Below are positions 10,701 through 19,566 of a stretch of 64,000 nt of DNA, in pieces. The position numbers were made by a program, and so were the translations under genes. Under the pieces are notes generated by a model, which saw only the letters and a list, made by a program, of their open reading frames with translations, was not told the DNA's origin and did not search any database. The stretch covers positions 1,066,331 through 1,130,330 of the forward strand of contig MEHQ01003762.1 in the NCBI GenBank assembly GCA_008828725.1, written 5' to 3'. The stretch comes from Saccharina japonica (Eukaryota; Sar; Phaeophyceae; Laminariales; Laminariaceae). Position 1 is the stretch's first letter. Each line of letters opens with the position of its first letter.

Positions 10701-13700
10701 CCAAATTACAGCTCTAACGGTAAGGGTAGCCTAACCCCCAGCCAACTAATAACAAGTCGGCGACTTATACTGCAGTCAGCCAAGTTACAACCGTGAGGCC
10801 TCACCTTGAGGTTCCGGGTGCGCAGGTTGCGGCGCCTGATCATGTCGAACACCCGCCCTGGGGTCCCCGAGACCACCTGATGATCAACCAATAAGAAGCA
10901 TCAATCGACACGGCATCGACGAACAGTCTAGTCACTCTCGAAGAGCAAGCACGTATCATACCAGACCAGGTGTATAAATACAGCGGTTAACTTCACCCTT
11001 TTAGTAGTGCACTGTGCAAAAACCGAAAAGTGACTCTAATTCCAAGTAAACAGTCCCCACAACGGTAGTGCAGTCCTATGATAGTAATAAGCCGCATGCC
11101 CAAACAGGTTACGCCTTTCATATTCTAACACATCCGCCGGAGGACTATACACAAAGACACACACACACACGTGCAAAACGAAAGGCGTCCCACACGACCC
11201 GCGGCAGTCGACATCATTGCAACAGCAGCAGAAATGAATTATTAATACGCAGTTCAAAGAAATCACACGATTTTTGCGCTTGTAAACATGAGAGCTACAA
11301 AGGTATCAATGGCAGAATTGATTGATATCGAAAGACAATCGAGTTCCAACATGGTATCGATGAAATAAAAATAAAATCTATACGATTTCGATATTCGATA
11401 ACTGGTACCAGGTACAAGGTATATACGTACTGCGGCTGTTTGTTGAAATATTTTGCTGAATATCAGAAAAAAAAGTGCTGGTCTTGAGGTTCGTCAAATA
11501 CCATGGAACGGGCATACTAAAACTAGCATCTATGTATCATACAATACCCATTCCAGTTACGAGAACTTCGGGTCAAACAGGCCTCACATCGCTCTCTCTT
11601 AAGCCGTCGAAAAAAAGTACAGGTTGTAGACTGGTCAAATACCATTGCACGGCGGCTCAAGAGAAAGTGCTCGTTCAAGATTGGTCAAATAACAATACAC
11701 GGTCATACTAAAACTAGCATACATTCAGGTCGGATGTAAGAGAGGTCAAACAGGCCTGACACACACCCCTCTCTTAAACCGTGACTCCCACTGTAACATA
11801 TCACGGTTTAATCGCTACCGGTATCAGTTTAAGATAAGTAATGGTTTTAAGATCCGCAAAAAAACATCGCACGGGCATACTAGAGCTATACCATAATACC
11901 AATTCCGGTTTAAGAGAAGTTCGGGTTTAAGAGAGGCTAAACAGGCCTGACATACCCATCCTTCTCTTAAATCGCGACCCACACTGTTGTAAGGAACAGC
12001 CGTCAACCTACCTGCACTCCGTAGTCTAGGCGGCGGATGTCCTCCCCGATGCTTTTCCCTCCAATGCAGGCGTGGCACTGCACGTTCATGAAGTCGCCCA
12101 ACGCCAGAATCACCTGCTCGTACAAAGTAAACAAAACAAACAAAACACGGGGTTTCCAAAAAAAGTCGAGGTTGGCGTTTCGAGCACAGTGGATGGGGCC
12201 TCTGTGTATCTATGGCTCTTCTTCAGAAATGAATCACCTGCTCGCACGTGGCCTAAAAACAAAACACGGGGTTTCCAATATCGCGGTTGGCATTTTTGAG
12301 CACAGTCGATGGGGCCCCTGTATCTATGGCGCTTCTTCAGAAGTGAGCCACCTTCCAACACTACCGTAGATGGCTTACTGTTGCCTTATACCGCTACGAG
12401 TATACCGTAGAGACGGCCTAATGCCGCCCTACCGCACACTATTGCCTGCCCCCCCGTAGGCAGCCCTCCTGTCTCCCTATCTACTGTAGACGGCCCACTA
12501 TCGCCCTAGCGCAGACAGACTACTGCCGGTATACTACTGGCCACGTGTATAACCCCTTCACAATTGCACACACGTGTTCCATCTCTAATTCTAACTACAC
12601 AGCAGTACCGGTACTTTGGCCCCGACAACAGGTGGGTACAGCAGTTGCAAAAGTGAACTGTACCAGGTACCGGTCCCACAGTTACCCATAACATCCATCC
12701 GAACCTCTAGACCAAACCCGGAATAGCCGTCAAAACGCCTCAAAGATGACGAGGAAACCGTAATTATAACACGGGCGCCATTTAACATGGAAAACACCAA
12801 CAAACCAACGGCCGCCGGTATTATTTTATGGACATCATTAACCCTTCGAGTACTAGCACACAGCATCTTACTCTATTTCCAAGTGATTAGTCCCCCAACG
12901 TCCTAAAAATAGTCAGTTCACACAGCAGCAATACCTACCAGGTAGACCACAGGCAGTGAACACAAGTCCTAGAAATAGACTCCGTCCATAGAGAAATACC
13001 AAATACACCACAGTGAGGTTAACTTGAAATCATAGGGTCAGTCTATACAACAAAAAACGCCACTATACACAGAAAAAACCACCCCCGCCACCGTGGGTGT
13101 ACCTTCTGGGTCTGCTCCGCCAACTCGCGTGTGGGAGACAGGACCAAAGCTTGGGTGTCGGAGGAAGACGTGTCGAGCATCTGTAGGATGCCCATGGAGA
13201 ACACCGCGGTCTTACCCGTACCGGACTGTCGCAACGCAAACCAGCAATGCAAACCAGCCAGCAGCAGCAGCAGCAGCAACACGTAGCAGCAGCACAAGAA
13301 GCACACGCGACAGCAGCACAAGCAGCACAAGCAGCACAGACAACAACAGCAAACAACAGCACCAGGAAGGAACGATAATTGGGCAGTAGCAATCAGCGGC
13401 AACGTAACAGAGGAACCAGCAGCAGCAGCAGCAGAAGCAGAAGCGAAAGGAGAGACCATTTGCAAAGAGAAAGGAGGGCGCACCACGACGGACGCGCAAG
13501 GGCAGGAGGCACTATTCCATGACAGGCTGACGGCAGTATTGTTCATCGTGTGTGCATCGGAGACCGAAAGCAGGCCGTGAGGCGGAACAATAACTCCACC
13601 GTCTCGCTAGGTACCCGTTTTGTAAACACGCCACCGCTTCCAAAACACGTTTGTTCTACAGTTAAGATCAGACCGACGGCACACGGACAAAAACAGAAAA

Positions 13701-15242
13701 AAACAACCCTACACTCCAAAGGCCGCCAGAGTACCAGTACCACTCCACGGGACTCAGTGAGTGACTCGCCAGTACCAGTCAGAAAATGGAGGCACGAAAG
13801 AGGGATGCTTACTCAGGCTGGATACGAAGTATTTATCACCGATTACAGTATACCGTAATTCGTATGGGAAACAGTGTGCTCTACCGCTATTTACTACCAG
13901 GTATTAATAGACAAAGGGCAGGACAACGCTTCGGAGCATTTTGTTTTCCTGCGAATCCCAGGCTGACTGTATCTGACTGCTCGTTTTCATATGGCTACAG
14001 AAGAAAAATAGCTGTCCTATGCTAGATCGAGCCCACGAAGCATCTCAAAATGTGAATGCGACTCTTGCCTGGCTTTGGGCGATCACGTCCCGGCCGCTGG
14101 TGATGGGCTTGACGGCCCTCTGCTGCACCGCCGACGGTCGCTCGAACCCGTAGGCGTAAACCCCGCGCAGCAGTTCGTCCTTCAGCCCCATAGAGTCGAA
14201 ATTCTCCACCACCTGCCGCATCAGCATCAGAGTCACCATCAACATTACGACTATATAGCACCAGCACCAGCATTACCATCAAGATGACCATCACACTCAA
14301 CAAAAAACAGCATCACGATCAGCACAAGGATCAACATCCACCGTCACGATTAGCGCAAGTATCAGCATCGCGATCAGCACGAGCATCAACATCACGATCA
14401 ACACAAACATCAGCACCACGATAAGCACAAGCATCAGCATAACGATTAGCAAGCGCATCAGCGTCACGGCCAACAAAAGCACCAACACAACGACCAGCAC
14501 AAGGCATGAGCATCAATTTAACAACTAGCACCAGCACTAGCATCACCATCAACATCGCATACGCATCAACTATCAACACTATCATCACCATCACGATCAA
14601 AACTGCAGGAGGGAAACATGACGTGGAAGGCCTGTGACACTCCTGCAGCAGTACTATCGTATATCCTATCAGGCCAAAACCGATCTCGCGGCATGTCACC
14701 ACACCGATCAAAACAGCCGCTGTAGTTGATGGCAGAAGCTGCCGTAGCTTCTTTACATGAGTTCGTACGGCTCGGCCCGTTTGGAGACAAACCCACGCAA
14801 ATGCGGTACCTGTCACTATCGCAACTACGGCAGCACATGCCACAGTACTATTCATACCTTATCTCGCCCCCTGCAACGCTTACGAGCGTGACAACGCGAC
14901 AGCTGGCAACACGTATGATACTCAAGTATACCGCTACTGTAGTGTATCGGTTACTGGTTATTTGGTTATTTGGTCGTGTAATCTAAACTTCGCAAAATCC
15001 ACAACATGGGGAAGAAAAAACACCAGTAGTACCAGTATTTATTAAGCTGACGACACCAGTTACAAATATCCTGCTGGGCGAGAGCCTAGCGACAGGTATA
15101 CAATATCATCATATCAAAGTAAGGTGTGCATGGTGCTGGACTGAAATCTTATTTTTTCACTGGTAGAAAGATTATGGTATCCCTATGCTCACCTCCACAT
15201 CGCCCTCGATGGTGAACTCGATGTTCTCATCCTCGTCGAAAT
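7688..15242 (-). CDS. EIF4A3: eIF4A-III (DDX48-type DEAD-box RNA helicase), multi-exon, 3' part not in view
   Basis: ATP-dependent RNA helicase of the exon junction complex (spliced-mRNA marking and NMD, nucleus). Seven exons on the minus strand are recognised and all phases agree; from the first placed exon to the last they encode about 270 residues. Visible in order: an acidic N-terminal stretch, Q motif ([12 protein letters not shown]), motif I (SGTGKT, split by an intron), PTRELA, IGG, TPGR, DEAD, SAT, and VIFCNT (motif IV). The sequence follows eIF4A-III rather than eIF4A-I/II ([37 protein letters not shown]). Motifs V and VI and the C-terminus, about 120 residues in the family, are not found on the minus strand down to position 1. 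Either the next intron exceeds 7.6 kb or the gene is truncated. The start codon is uncertain: a candidate first exon is 15753-15777 (MPSSSARS, phase fits), but its donor GTTGAC is weak. Confidence 0.9.
7805..8110. repeat. Minisatellite in eIF4A-III intron
   Basis: Copies of CAACCAATCAGCAACAGCGG with a 25-30 bp period, just upstream (in gene sense) of the motif IV exon acceptor. Confidence 0.8.
8557..8663. mobile_element. MITE family M3, copy 1
   Basis: About 107 bp with terminal inverted repeats of about 25 bp (TACGGAGGACATTATAAATA / TTTACTATGGTCCCTCGTA). Further copies at 31410-31522 and 32769-32874. Located in an eIF4A-III intron. No ORF. Confidence 0.75.
8875..9087 (-). CDS. EIF4A3: eIF4A-III exon with DEAD and SAT motifs
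   Basis: 71 codons, phase 0: [15 protein letters not shown] (Walker B), LISATMP (motif III) and [11 protein letters not shown], which links the two RecA domains. The acceptor is CCGTCAG and the donor GTACAC. The longest and best-conserved exon of the gene in this window. Confidence 0.95.
9630..9835 (+). repeat. Dispersed repeat R2, copy 1
   Basis: Shares GTTGGCTA, GTATCTGACT, a TTTTTTTATT run and TTGCTTCGCCATTCAAC followed by ATGAATA with 34555-34735. Intronic. No coding potential. Confidence 0.55.
10140..10795. repeat. Tandem repeat, about 65-bp period, in eIF4A-III intron
   Basis: About eight to nine diverged copies built on AAATTACCGCACGCAACTAC and CTGTAATACCTAGCCAACTA and ending at the TPGR exon. 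Confidence 0.8.
10805..10876 (-). CDS. EIF4A3: eIF4A-III exon with TPGR motif
   Basis: 24 codons, phase 0: [18 protein letters not shown] to RTRNLK (motif Ib). The acceptor is CATCAG and the donor GTGAGG. Confidence 0.9.
11470..11995. repeat. Tandem repeat, 100-190 bp spacing, in eIF4A-III intron
   Basis: Three copies of a unit with AAACAGGCCTGACA, a CTCTCTTAAACCGTGACTCC block and GGTCAAATACCA. A weak relative is near 8430-8530. Also occupies part of the gene-free stretch between exons. Confidence 0.65.
12012..12113 (-). CDS. EIF4A3: eIF4A-III exon with GG motif
   Basis: 34 codons, phase 0: [20 protein letters not shown] to [10 protein letters not shown]. The acceptor is GAGCAG and the donor GTAGGT. 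The acceptor and first codons are copied in the adjoining intron (12225-12245). Confidence 0.9.
12113..12350. repeat. Tandem duplication including the exon 4 acceptor of eIF4A-III
   Basis: Two copies of about 125 bp share AAACACGGGGTTTCCAA, GAGCACAG, GATGGGGCC, TATCTATGG and TTCTTCAGAA. The string AATCACCTGCTCG (acceptor plus first codon of the exon, reverse complement) occurs at the true junction and again near 12233-12245. Confidence 0.75.
12355..12540. repeat. Degenerate minisatellite
   Basis: Copies of CCGTAGACGGCC, ACTATTGCC and CCCTACCGC with a 40-50 bp period. Confidence 0.55.
13103..13225 (-). CDS. EIF4A3: eIF4A-III exon with Walker A and motif Ia
   Basis: 41 codons, phase 0: [15 protein letters not shown] (motif I) to [11 protein letters not shown] (motif Ia). 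The acceptor is GCGACAG and the donor GTACAC. The upstream intron carries a CAG-rich stretch next to the acceptor. Confidence 0.92.
13235..13450. repeat. CAG-rich trinucleotide tract
   Basis: Imperfect CAG/CAA repeats between the Walker A exon and the Q motif exon of eIF4A-III. Open frames across it are repeat artefacts. Confidence 0.8.
14069..14212 (-). CDS. EIF4A3: eIF4A-III exon with Q motif
   Basis: 48 codons, phase 0 at both ends: [10 protein letters not shown], then [17 protein letters not shown] (Q motif that recognises adenine), ending RDVIAQSQ. The acceptor is GCGGCAG. The donor is GCAAGA rather than GT, so the downstream intron is GC-AG and interrupts the Walker A motif. Confidence 0.9.
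14285..14600. repeat. Minisatellite in eIF4A-III intron
   Basis: About 17 copies of an 18-bp unit such as CACGATCAGCACAAGCATCA. It gives an artefactual Leu/Val-rich minus-strand ORF. Confidence 0.8.
15193..15242 (-). CDS. EIF4A3: eIF4A-III exon, N-terminal acidic stretch
   Basis: Reads [16 protein letters not shown] between a GCGCAG acceptor and a GTGAGC donor. It starts with 2 nt of a split codon and ends in phase 0, joining directly to the [10 protein letters not shown] exon. It resembles the short acidic N-terminus of eIF4A-III. The initiating exon lies at higher coordinates. Confidence 0.75.
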
Positions 15243-15249
15243 CTGCGCC

Positions 15250-16140
15250 AAACAACAAACAGACGCGAACAAACGAGCCGACGAGACCATCACCAACCCA
15301 GTCCCAACTAAGCTACGAGTATATAGCTGGCGATAGGAAAGCTGCCCACACTTCGAGGGCCTCTCGGTCCATGTCTCCGTGCACAAGCAAGCTCAAACAA
15401 TCTCATGACTTTAATAGCGAAAACACTCGAAACAACGTCCCAGTACTGCTTCAAGTATGGCTTATGCGTGACTCCTTGCGCCTTTTGCAAGTATGTATAC
15501 TATCAAAAATAATAAAAAAAAACGACAGCTGTACGATCGAGGGTTTTGCCGAAATTCGTAGTACACGTGGTTACTTGTGCCTGTCAACTACCAAATCTGC
15601 GTGCTTCCGCTGCTGTTGTCTGTGTCTGTCTGTTTTCTGTGCATGACGCAGTGGGCTTACGCGCACACATATGCTATATACGCGTACTATATAGTATCGC
15701 ACGCCTTATTATCGTAAGAGCTGCTGGATATTGATGAGTGTCTGTCGTCAACTGCTGCGTGCGCTGCTGGAAGGCATGCTAAAAAACGGAGATGCCCGGT
15801 CGGACGGACGGTGCACAGGTCTCCGGTTTCACCCAGCTCGAAAGTACCACTTTTTCCTGAAATACAAGCACCTTTTATACATTAATATTCAATAAAAAAC
15901 GGTGCTTATAATTTGGGACAGAGTGGTAAGGCATTAGGGCATGCCCTGTATTTTAGGCGGCCAGGTAAGTTAAAAATTCGATTCGCTCGTAAAACTGTAC
16001 CAGGTGCCCCTATATGGGTTTGGCCACTATTAATAGCAAACACACCAAGACTACCACGGTATATCACTATTAACAGTAGGCTGAGCACTATGGGATCGGA
16101 GTTGCTATAGAAGTTAGTGCGTCGGTGACAGTTTCAGGTC
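15250..16140. other. Upstream region of eIF4A-III
   Basis: Should contain the start exon and promoter of eIF4A-III. The only candidate start that fits phase is 15777-15753. No other feature recognised. Confidence 0.3.
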
Positions 16141-16149
16141 AAAGTGTTA

Positions 16150-16400
16150 CGGTTCGCCACCAACTTTAAGGGGACCCACACCGTAAGGAAGCCCTACCAT
16201 ACGATGCCATGGGGAGGCCGTATCATAAGGAGGCTATAACACAAGGAGGCCATACAATAAGGAGGCCATACCAAACGAAGACCGTACCACAAGAGGCCTT
16301 ATCATAAGGAGGTCATACCATAGGGAGGCCATACCATAAGGAGAAACACCGTGAGGAGGCCTTACCATTGGGAGTCCATACCATAAGGAGGCTGTTCAAG
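16150..16400. repeat. Minisatellite, 16-18 bp unit
   Basis: About 14 copies of AAGGAGGCCATACCATA with indels. Confidence 0.85.
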
Positions 16401-16477
16401 TGTGTGCGTTGCACGTATTCCTGAGCTTCTCACACCAGTACAACTGTCAGGTACCAGTATCAGGTATCTAGCTATTT

Positions 16478-17262
16478 CAGGCTGTTTCCTGTACGGTTCA
16501 GATTTTGAGCTTCAGGTTTGGACCAGATCGCATTTTCAGCTGTGAAGTTTGCAAATCAAAACAGTCTTGTGCGAAAAAAAATGGATTTATTCTGCTTGAA
16601 GAGATTCGAGCAACCGCCGAGGCCAACTGCGTATTGATGTGGTCTGGCGCCGTGAAGAGACGCGCCGAGTGCGCTGCACTGGGCGTAGCCCCCAAGCGTT
16701 CGACTCCACGCTGACTGCTTATGGTCTGGCGGCGAAGAGATATGCCGAGTACGCTCGAGTCAACCTGTCTTGGCTTTTTGTATTTTGACACAATGAAGCA
16801 CCCGAGCCCAGCACGCCGACTGACTGACTGCTGCTGCTGTAGTCTACGACCAAATATTCACGGAGAGGCGCGCGCAGAGTGCGCTTCTCTTGGCCTCTAG
16901 CGAGCCCGCGCCAGCCGATTGTAGACTCGCCACGCAGGGACGCGCCGTCCGCCGACCGTGCGTCGGGCGAGAAGCAACGTCGCCGTGTCCCCATCCAACC
17001 CATCGACCGTTCTGCTGCTGCTTGCTTGCGTGGATAACATCTCGAATTTAAAAACCATGGCAATTTTTCGATTTGAAAATCTGATGGCCCAAGTCGTCGG
17101 ATTTTGGGCCGAAATCTGACGACTTGGGACATCGGGTTCTCAAATCGAAAAACATATCGGTCCGATTTTGCACATTTGGACTGCATAAGCAGATGCTTTC
17201 ATTTTTGGGATCGAAAAATATAAATTTGAAGCTCGAAATCGAACCGCACAGGAAACAGCCTG
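16478..17262. mobile_element. Inverted-repeat element, 785 bp
   Basis: Ends CAGGCTGTTTCCTGTACGG and, inverted, CCGCACAGGAAACAGCCTG. Interior has degenerate duplicated GC-rich blocks. No target duplication found and no transposase ORF. End sequence (CAGG) is compatible with hAT but unproven. Confidence 0.6.
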
Positions 17263-17599
17263 AGTGCCCGCAATGAGGTAATCATATTGCCTCCTCTTCC
17301 TGGAGGTGCGTGGCTATATCATATCAACGTGCGATGGCTTCAGCACAAAGACTAACTGGTACCCTTGTAAAAAACACAAAAAAATGGAAACATTACCCAA
17401 CGTCGCTCGCTACATACCGCCGTATGACATGACATGGTATGATAGGCATAGTTTGGATTATGGAGGACAAATTCACAACCCGGCGAGCATCACTGCTGTT
17501 GCATTCCCAATGCCCCCGTTAGCAACGAGCGAGGAATAGGAGCCAGATGGAGGCGGGGGAGGGGAGAGAGGAGGCGTCCAGTATTACGTTTTTCTCCAA

Positions 17600-18135
17600 G
17601 GGGGTCTTACGAACGCCCGTAGGTGTGGGCTTTCGCTATGTGCAGGACTGGTCCGCACGAAAATTTGTGCAGGACGTATGTGATCGATTTCAACCTTGCA
17701 CGTCCGCCCAGACCAACCCAACCCCAGACCTACCCCTAACCCTATACCCCGGACCCGAGCCCATTGGGGGTCTCGAGGTCGGCAGGGGCGGTCAGGCGGT
17801 CAGGCGGCGCCGCCGCGTGTTTGGGTGGCGTTTCCCCCCAAAAACTCCGGGCAGCCCAAAGGCCAGTCTCGACCACTAAGACCCGCATCCTCCACAAAGC
17901 TTTGGGTCGACCAGTAATGCACATAAGGCGAGCCGTAGGTGTTGGGTGCCTCTGGTTGTAACACCACCTTGCAAATAAACTCGTGCAGCACCTTTTGGTC
18001 AAATTCTATCTTGCACGTCAACCCACACCCAACCCTGCACGAACCCTATATCTCGAACCGCAACTCTTTGGGGGGTCCTTTGATTCGAACGACCGGATGA
18101 AAGGTCAGTCTCGACCAAATACCAACTACACATCA
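17600..18135 (-). mobile_element. Foldback element F1, copy 2 plus a partial copy
   Basis: Inverted relative of 6266-6600: GTGGAGGATGCGGGTCTTA and GGTCGAGACTGGCC appear in reverse. TATGTGCAGGACTGG and CAGTAATGCACATAAGG mark the arms. 17990-18130 repeats part of it (GGTCAGTCTCGACCAAATAC). Confidence 0.55.
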
Positions 18136-19357
18136 GCAGCAGTGGTATTGCACGATTGTTTAGCAAGCTGGCAATTAGGGCCTTTCGCACGTGTTTTTTT
18201 GAGAGGGGCGTTGCCGTGCATCATCAATCGAACGCAGACTCGACGAAGCACACGTTGGAGGAACGCGGCAAGTCTGGGCGCCCCCCTTAGGTATCTCTGG
18301 GTCTATGCTGACACCACTGCCTCTCTTGGTCATGGAGATGCGTTGCGACGGTTCGATACAGCAGTAGTATGCTTGCAGTATGCTTGCAAACGGCGTCACC
18401 GTTTTCTTGATTACAGCTGCATACGGTTTTCTATCAGGACCTGGTACCGGTGGTACGGCCAGGTACAACACACGATGAGGGGAGTAAAATAAGGTAAGAT
18501 ATCTTGGATGAAAAAGGGACACCAACTCCCCGCCTCCCCGACAATGAGCCTCACCTATCCTCGACCCCTTAGCCTGAGCCATGGTGCCCTCCTCTTCAGA
18601 CCCTGCTGTTTATCGGTGGCTAGCAGGTGTGTTGCGCTTTCCAGTGCAAAGGGTTCTCCAGCTTCAGCCAAAAAGTGCTTCACAGCCTCTCCAAGCCACC
18701 ACCCCCCCAACGCTGATCCACAAAACAGCAGTCCCCTCCTTTCAAAGAAATTACGCCTGAGCAAAAAAGAGGGAGCCTCGTGGAATCAACTCGAGTGAGA
18801 GCTAGTGTGGTGTGTCTGCTTCAAAAGAGTCCTCGTGTAGCGGCGCAGAGAGTGCTGCTGGCGTGGCTGCGACGGAAACGATGGCCCAAAAAGATCCCCT
18901 GGGCCCCATTTGAGTAACGCGCTTCAATCATGATGGAAACCCCGAAGGAAGAACCTTGTAACTTGTAAGCTACTTGACGAGAGAAGGTTGTTGTTCGGTC
19001 CTTGGTTGCTAGCAAAGGGCGTGTGCCCGACTCTACTCCTCGAAGGTCGTTTTATCTCTGCCACTGGTGAACTTGTTCCGGACAATCGCGCTGAAAGGTC
19101 CTCCGGGTTCCGAGTATCTGGGACAAGACGACAAGACAGAAGATCGATAAACCAGCCGCGTTCTTCGTTAGCTGGGGCTGCGACGTGCGACGTGTGACGG
19201 TTCTTGGGTGACTGATCTTTGGATACGTGCAGCGTCATCTACTTGCCCCGAGCTTTGCTGCCCCTCCGAGCACCAGTAGCACTCTATCCACTGTACCCAA
19301 CTTTGGTCCCCTTCAGAGGTCGACGGCGGGCTGCTAGGCGGCATCAGCTGGGCCAAG
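18136..19357. other. GC-rich flank 5' of the hydrolase gene
   Basis: No repeat and no recognisable protein. Several overlapping ORFs of 60-135 codons on both strands have no family signature. Position suggests a promoter or 5' UTR for the divergent gene pair; no motif supports that. Confidence 0.3.
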
Positions 19358-19566
19358 ATGCCTCCGCATTCTTCTGGTTCGAATGTTCTTCGCCGCCGGC
19401 GCAGCAGCAGCAGCAGCAGCAGCAGCAGTTCAACTGCCGCCGAGATGAGGCACAGAGCGCAGCTCGTCTCGAAAAGGATGGCAATTGTGTGTCTCTTCGT
19501 GATCGCCCTGCTCGTGCTGCTCGTGTTAGCGCTGCTGTACGGAGTCCTCGTGCTTCCCGCTAAAAG
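19358..19566 (+). CDS. Hydrolase exon 1: Ser-rich N-terminus and membrane anchor
   Basis: ATG in GGCCAAGATGC context. It encodes an Arg/Ser-rich stretch with ten consecutive Ser, then a hydrophobic segment (MAIVCLFVIALLVLLVLA). It ends with 2 nt of a codon before a GCAAGA donor. Linkage to exon 2 is inferred: the split codon completes as Arg and the strand and spacing fit. Confidence 0.55.

Noticed and set aside
13043..13546. Cys/Leu-rich extensions around the SGTGKT exon
   Set aside because: Translation of a CAG/CAA repeat in the intron; the exon ends at the GCGACAG acceptor.
14331..14855. 174-codon minus-strand ORF, Leu/Val-rich like a membrane protein
   Set aside because: Most of it is an 18-bp intronic minisatellite between two eIF4A-III exons; hydrophobicity comes from the repeat.
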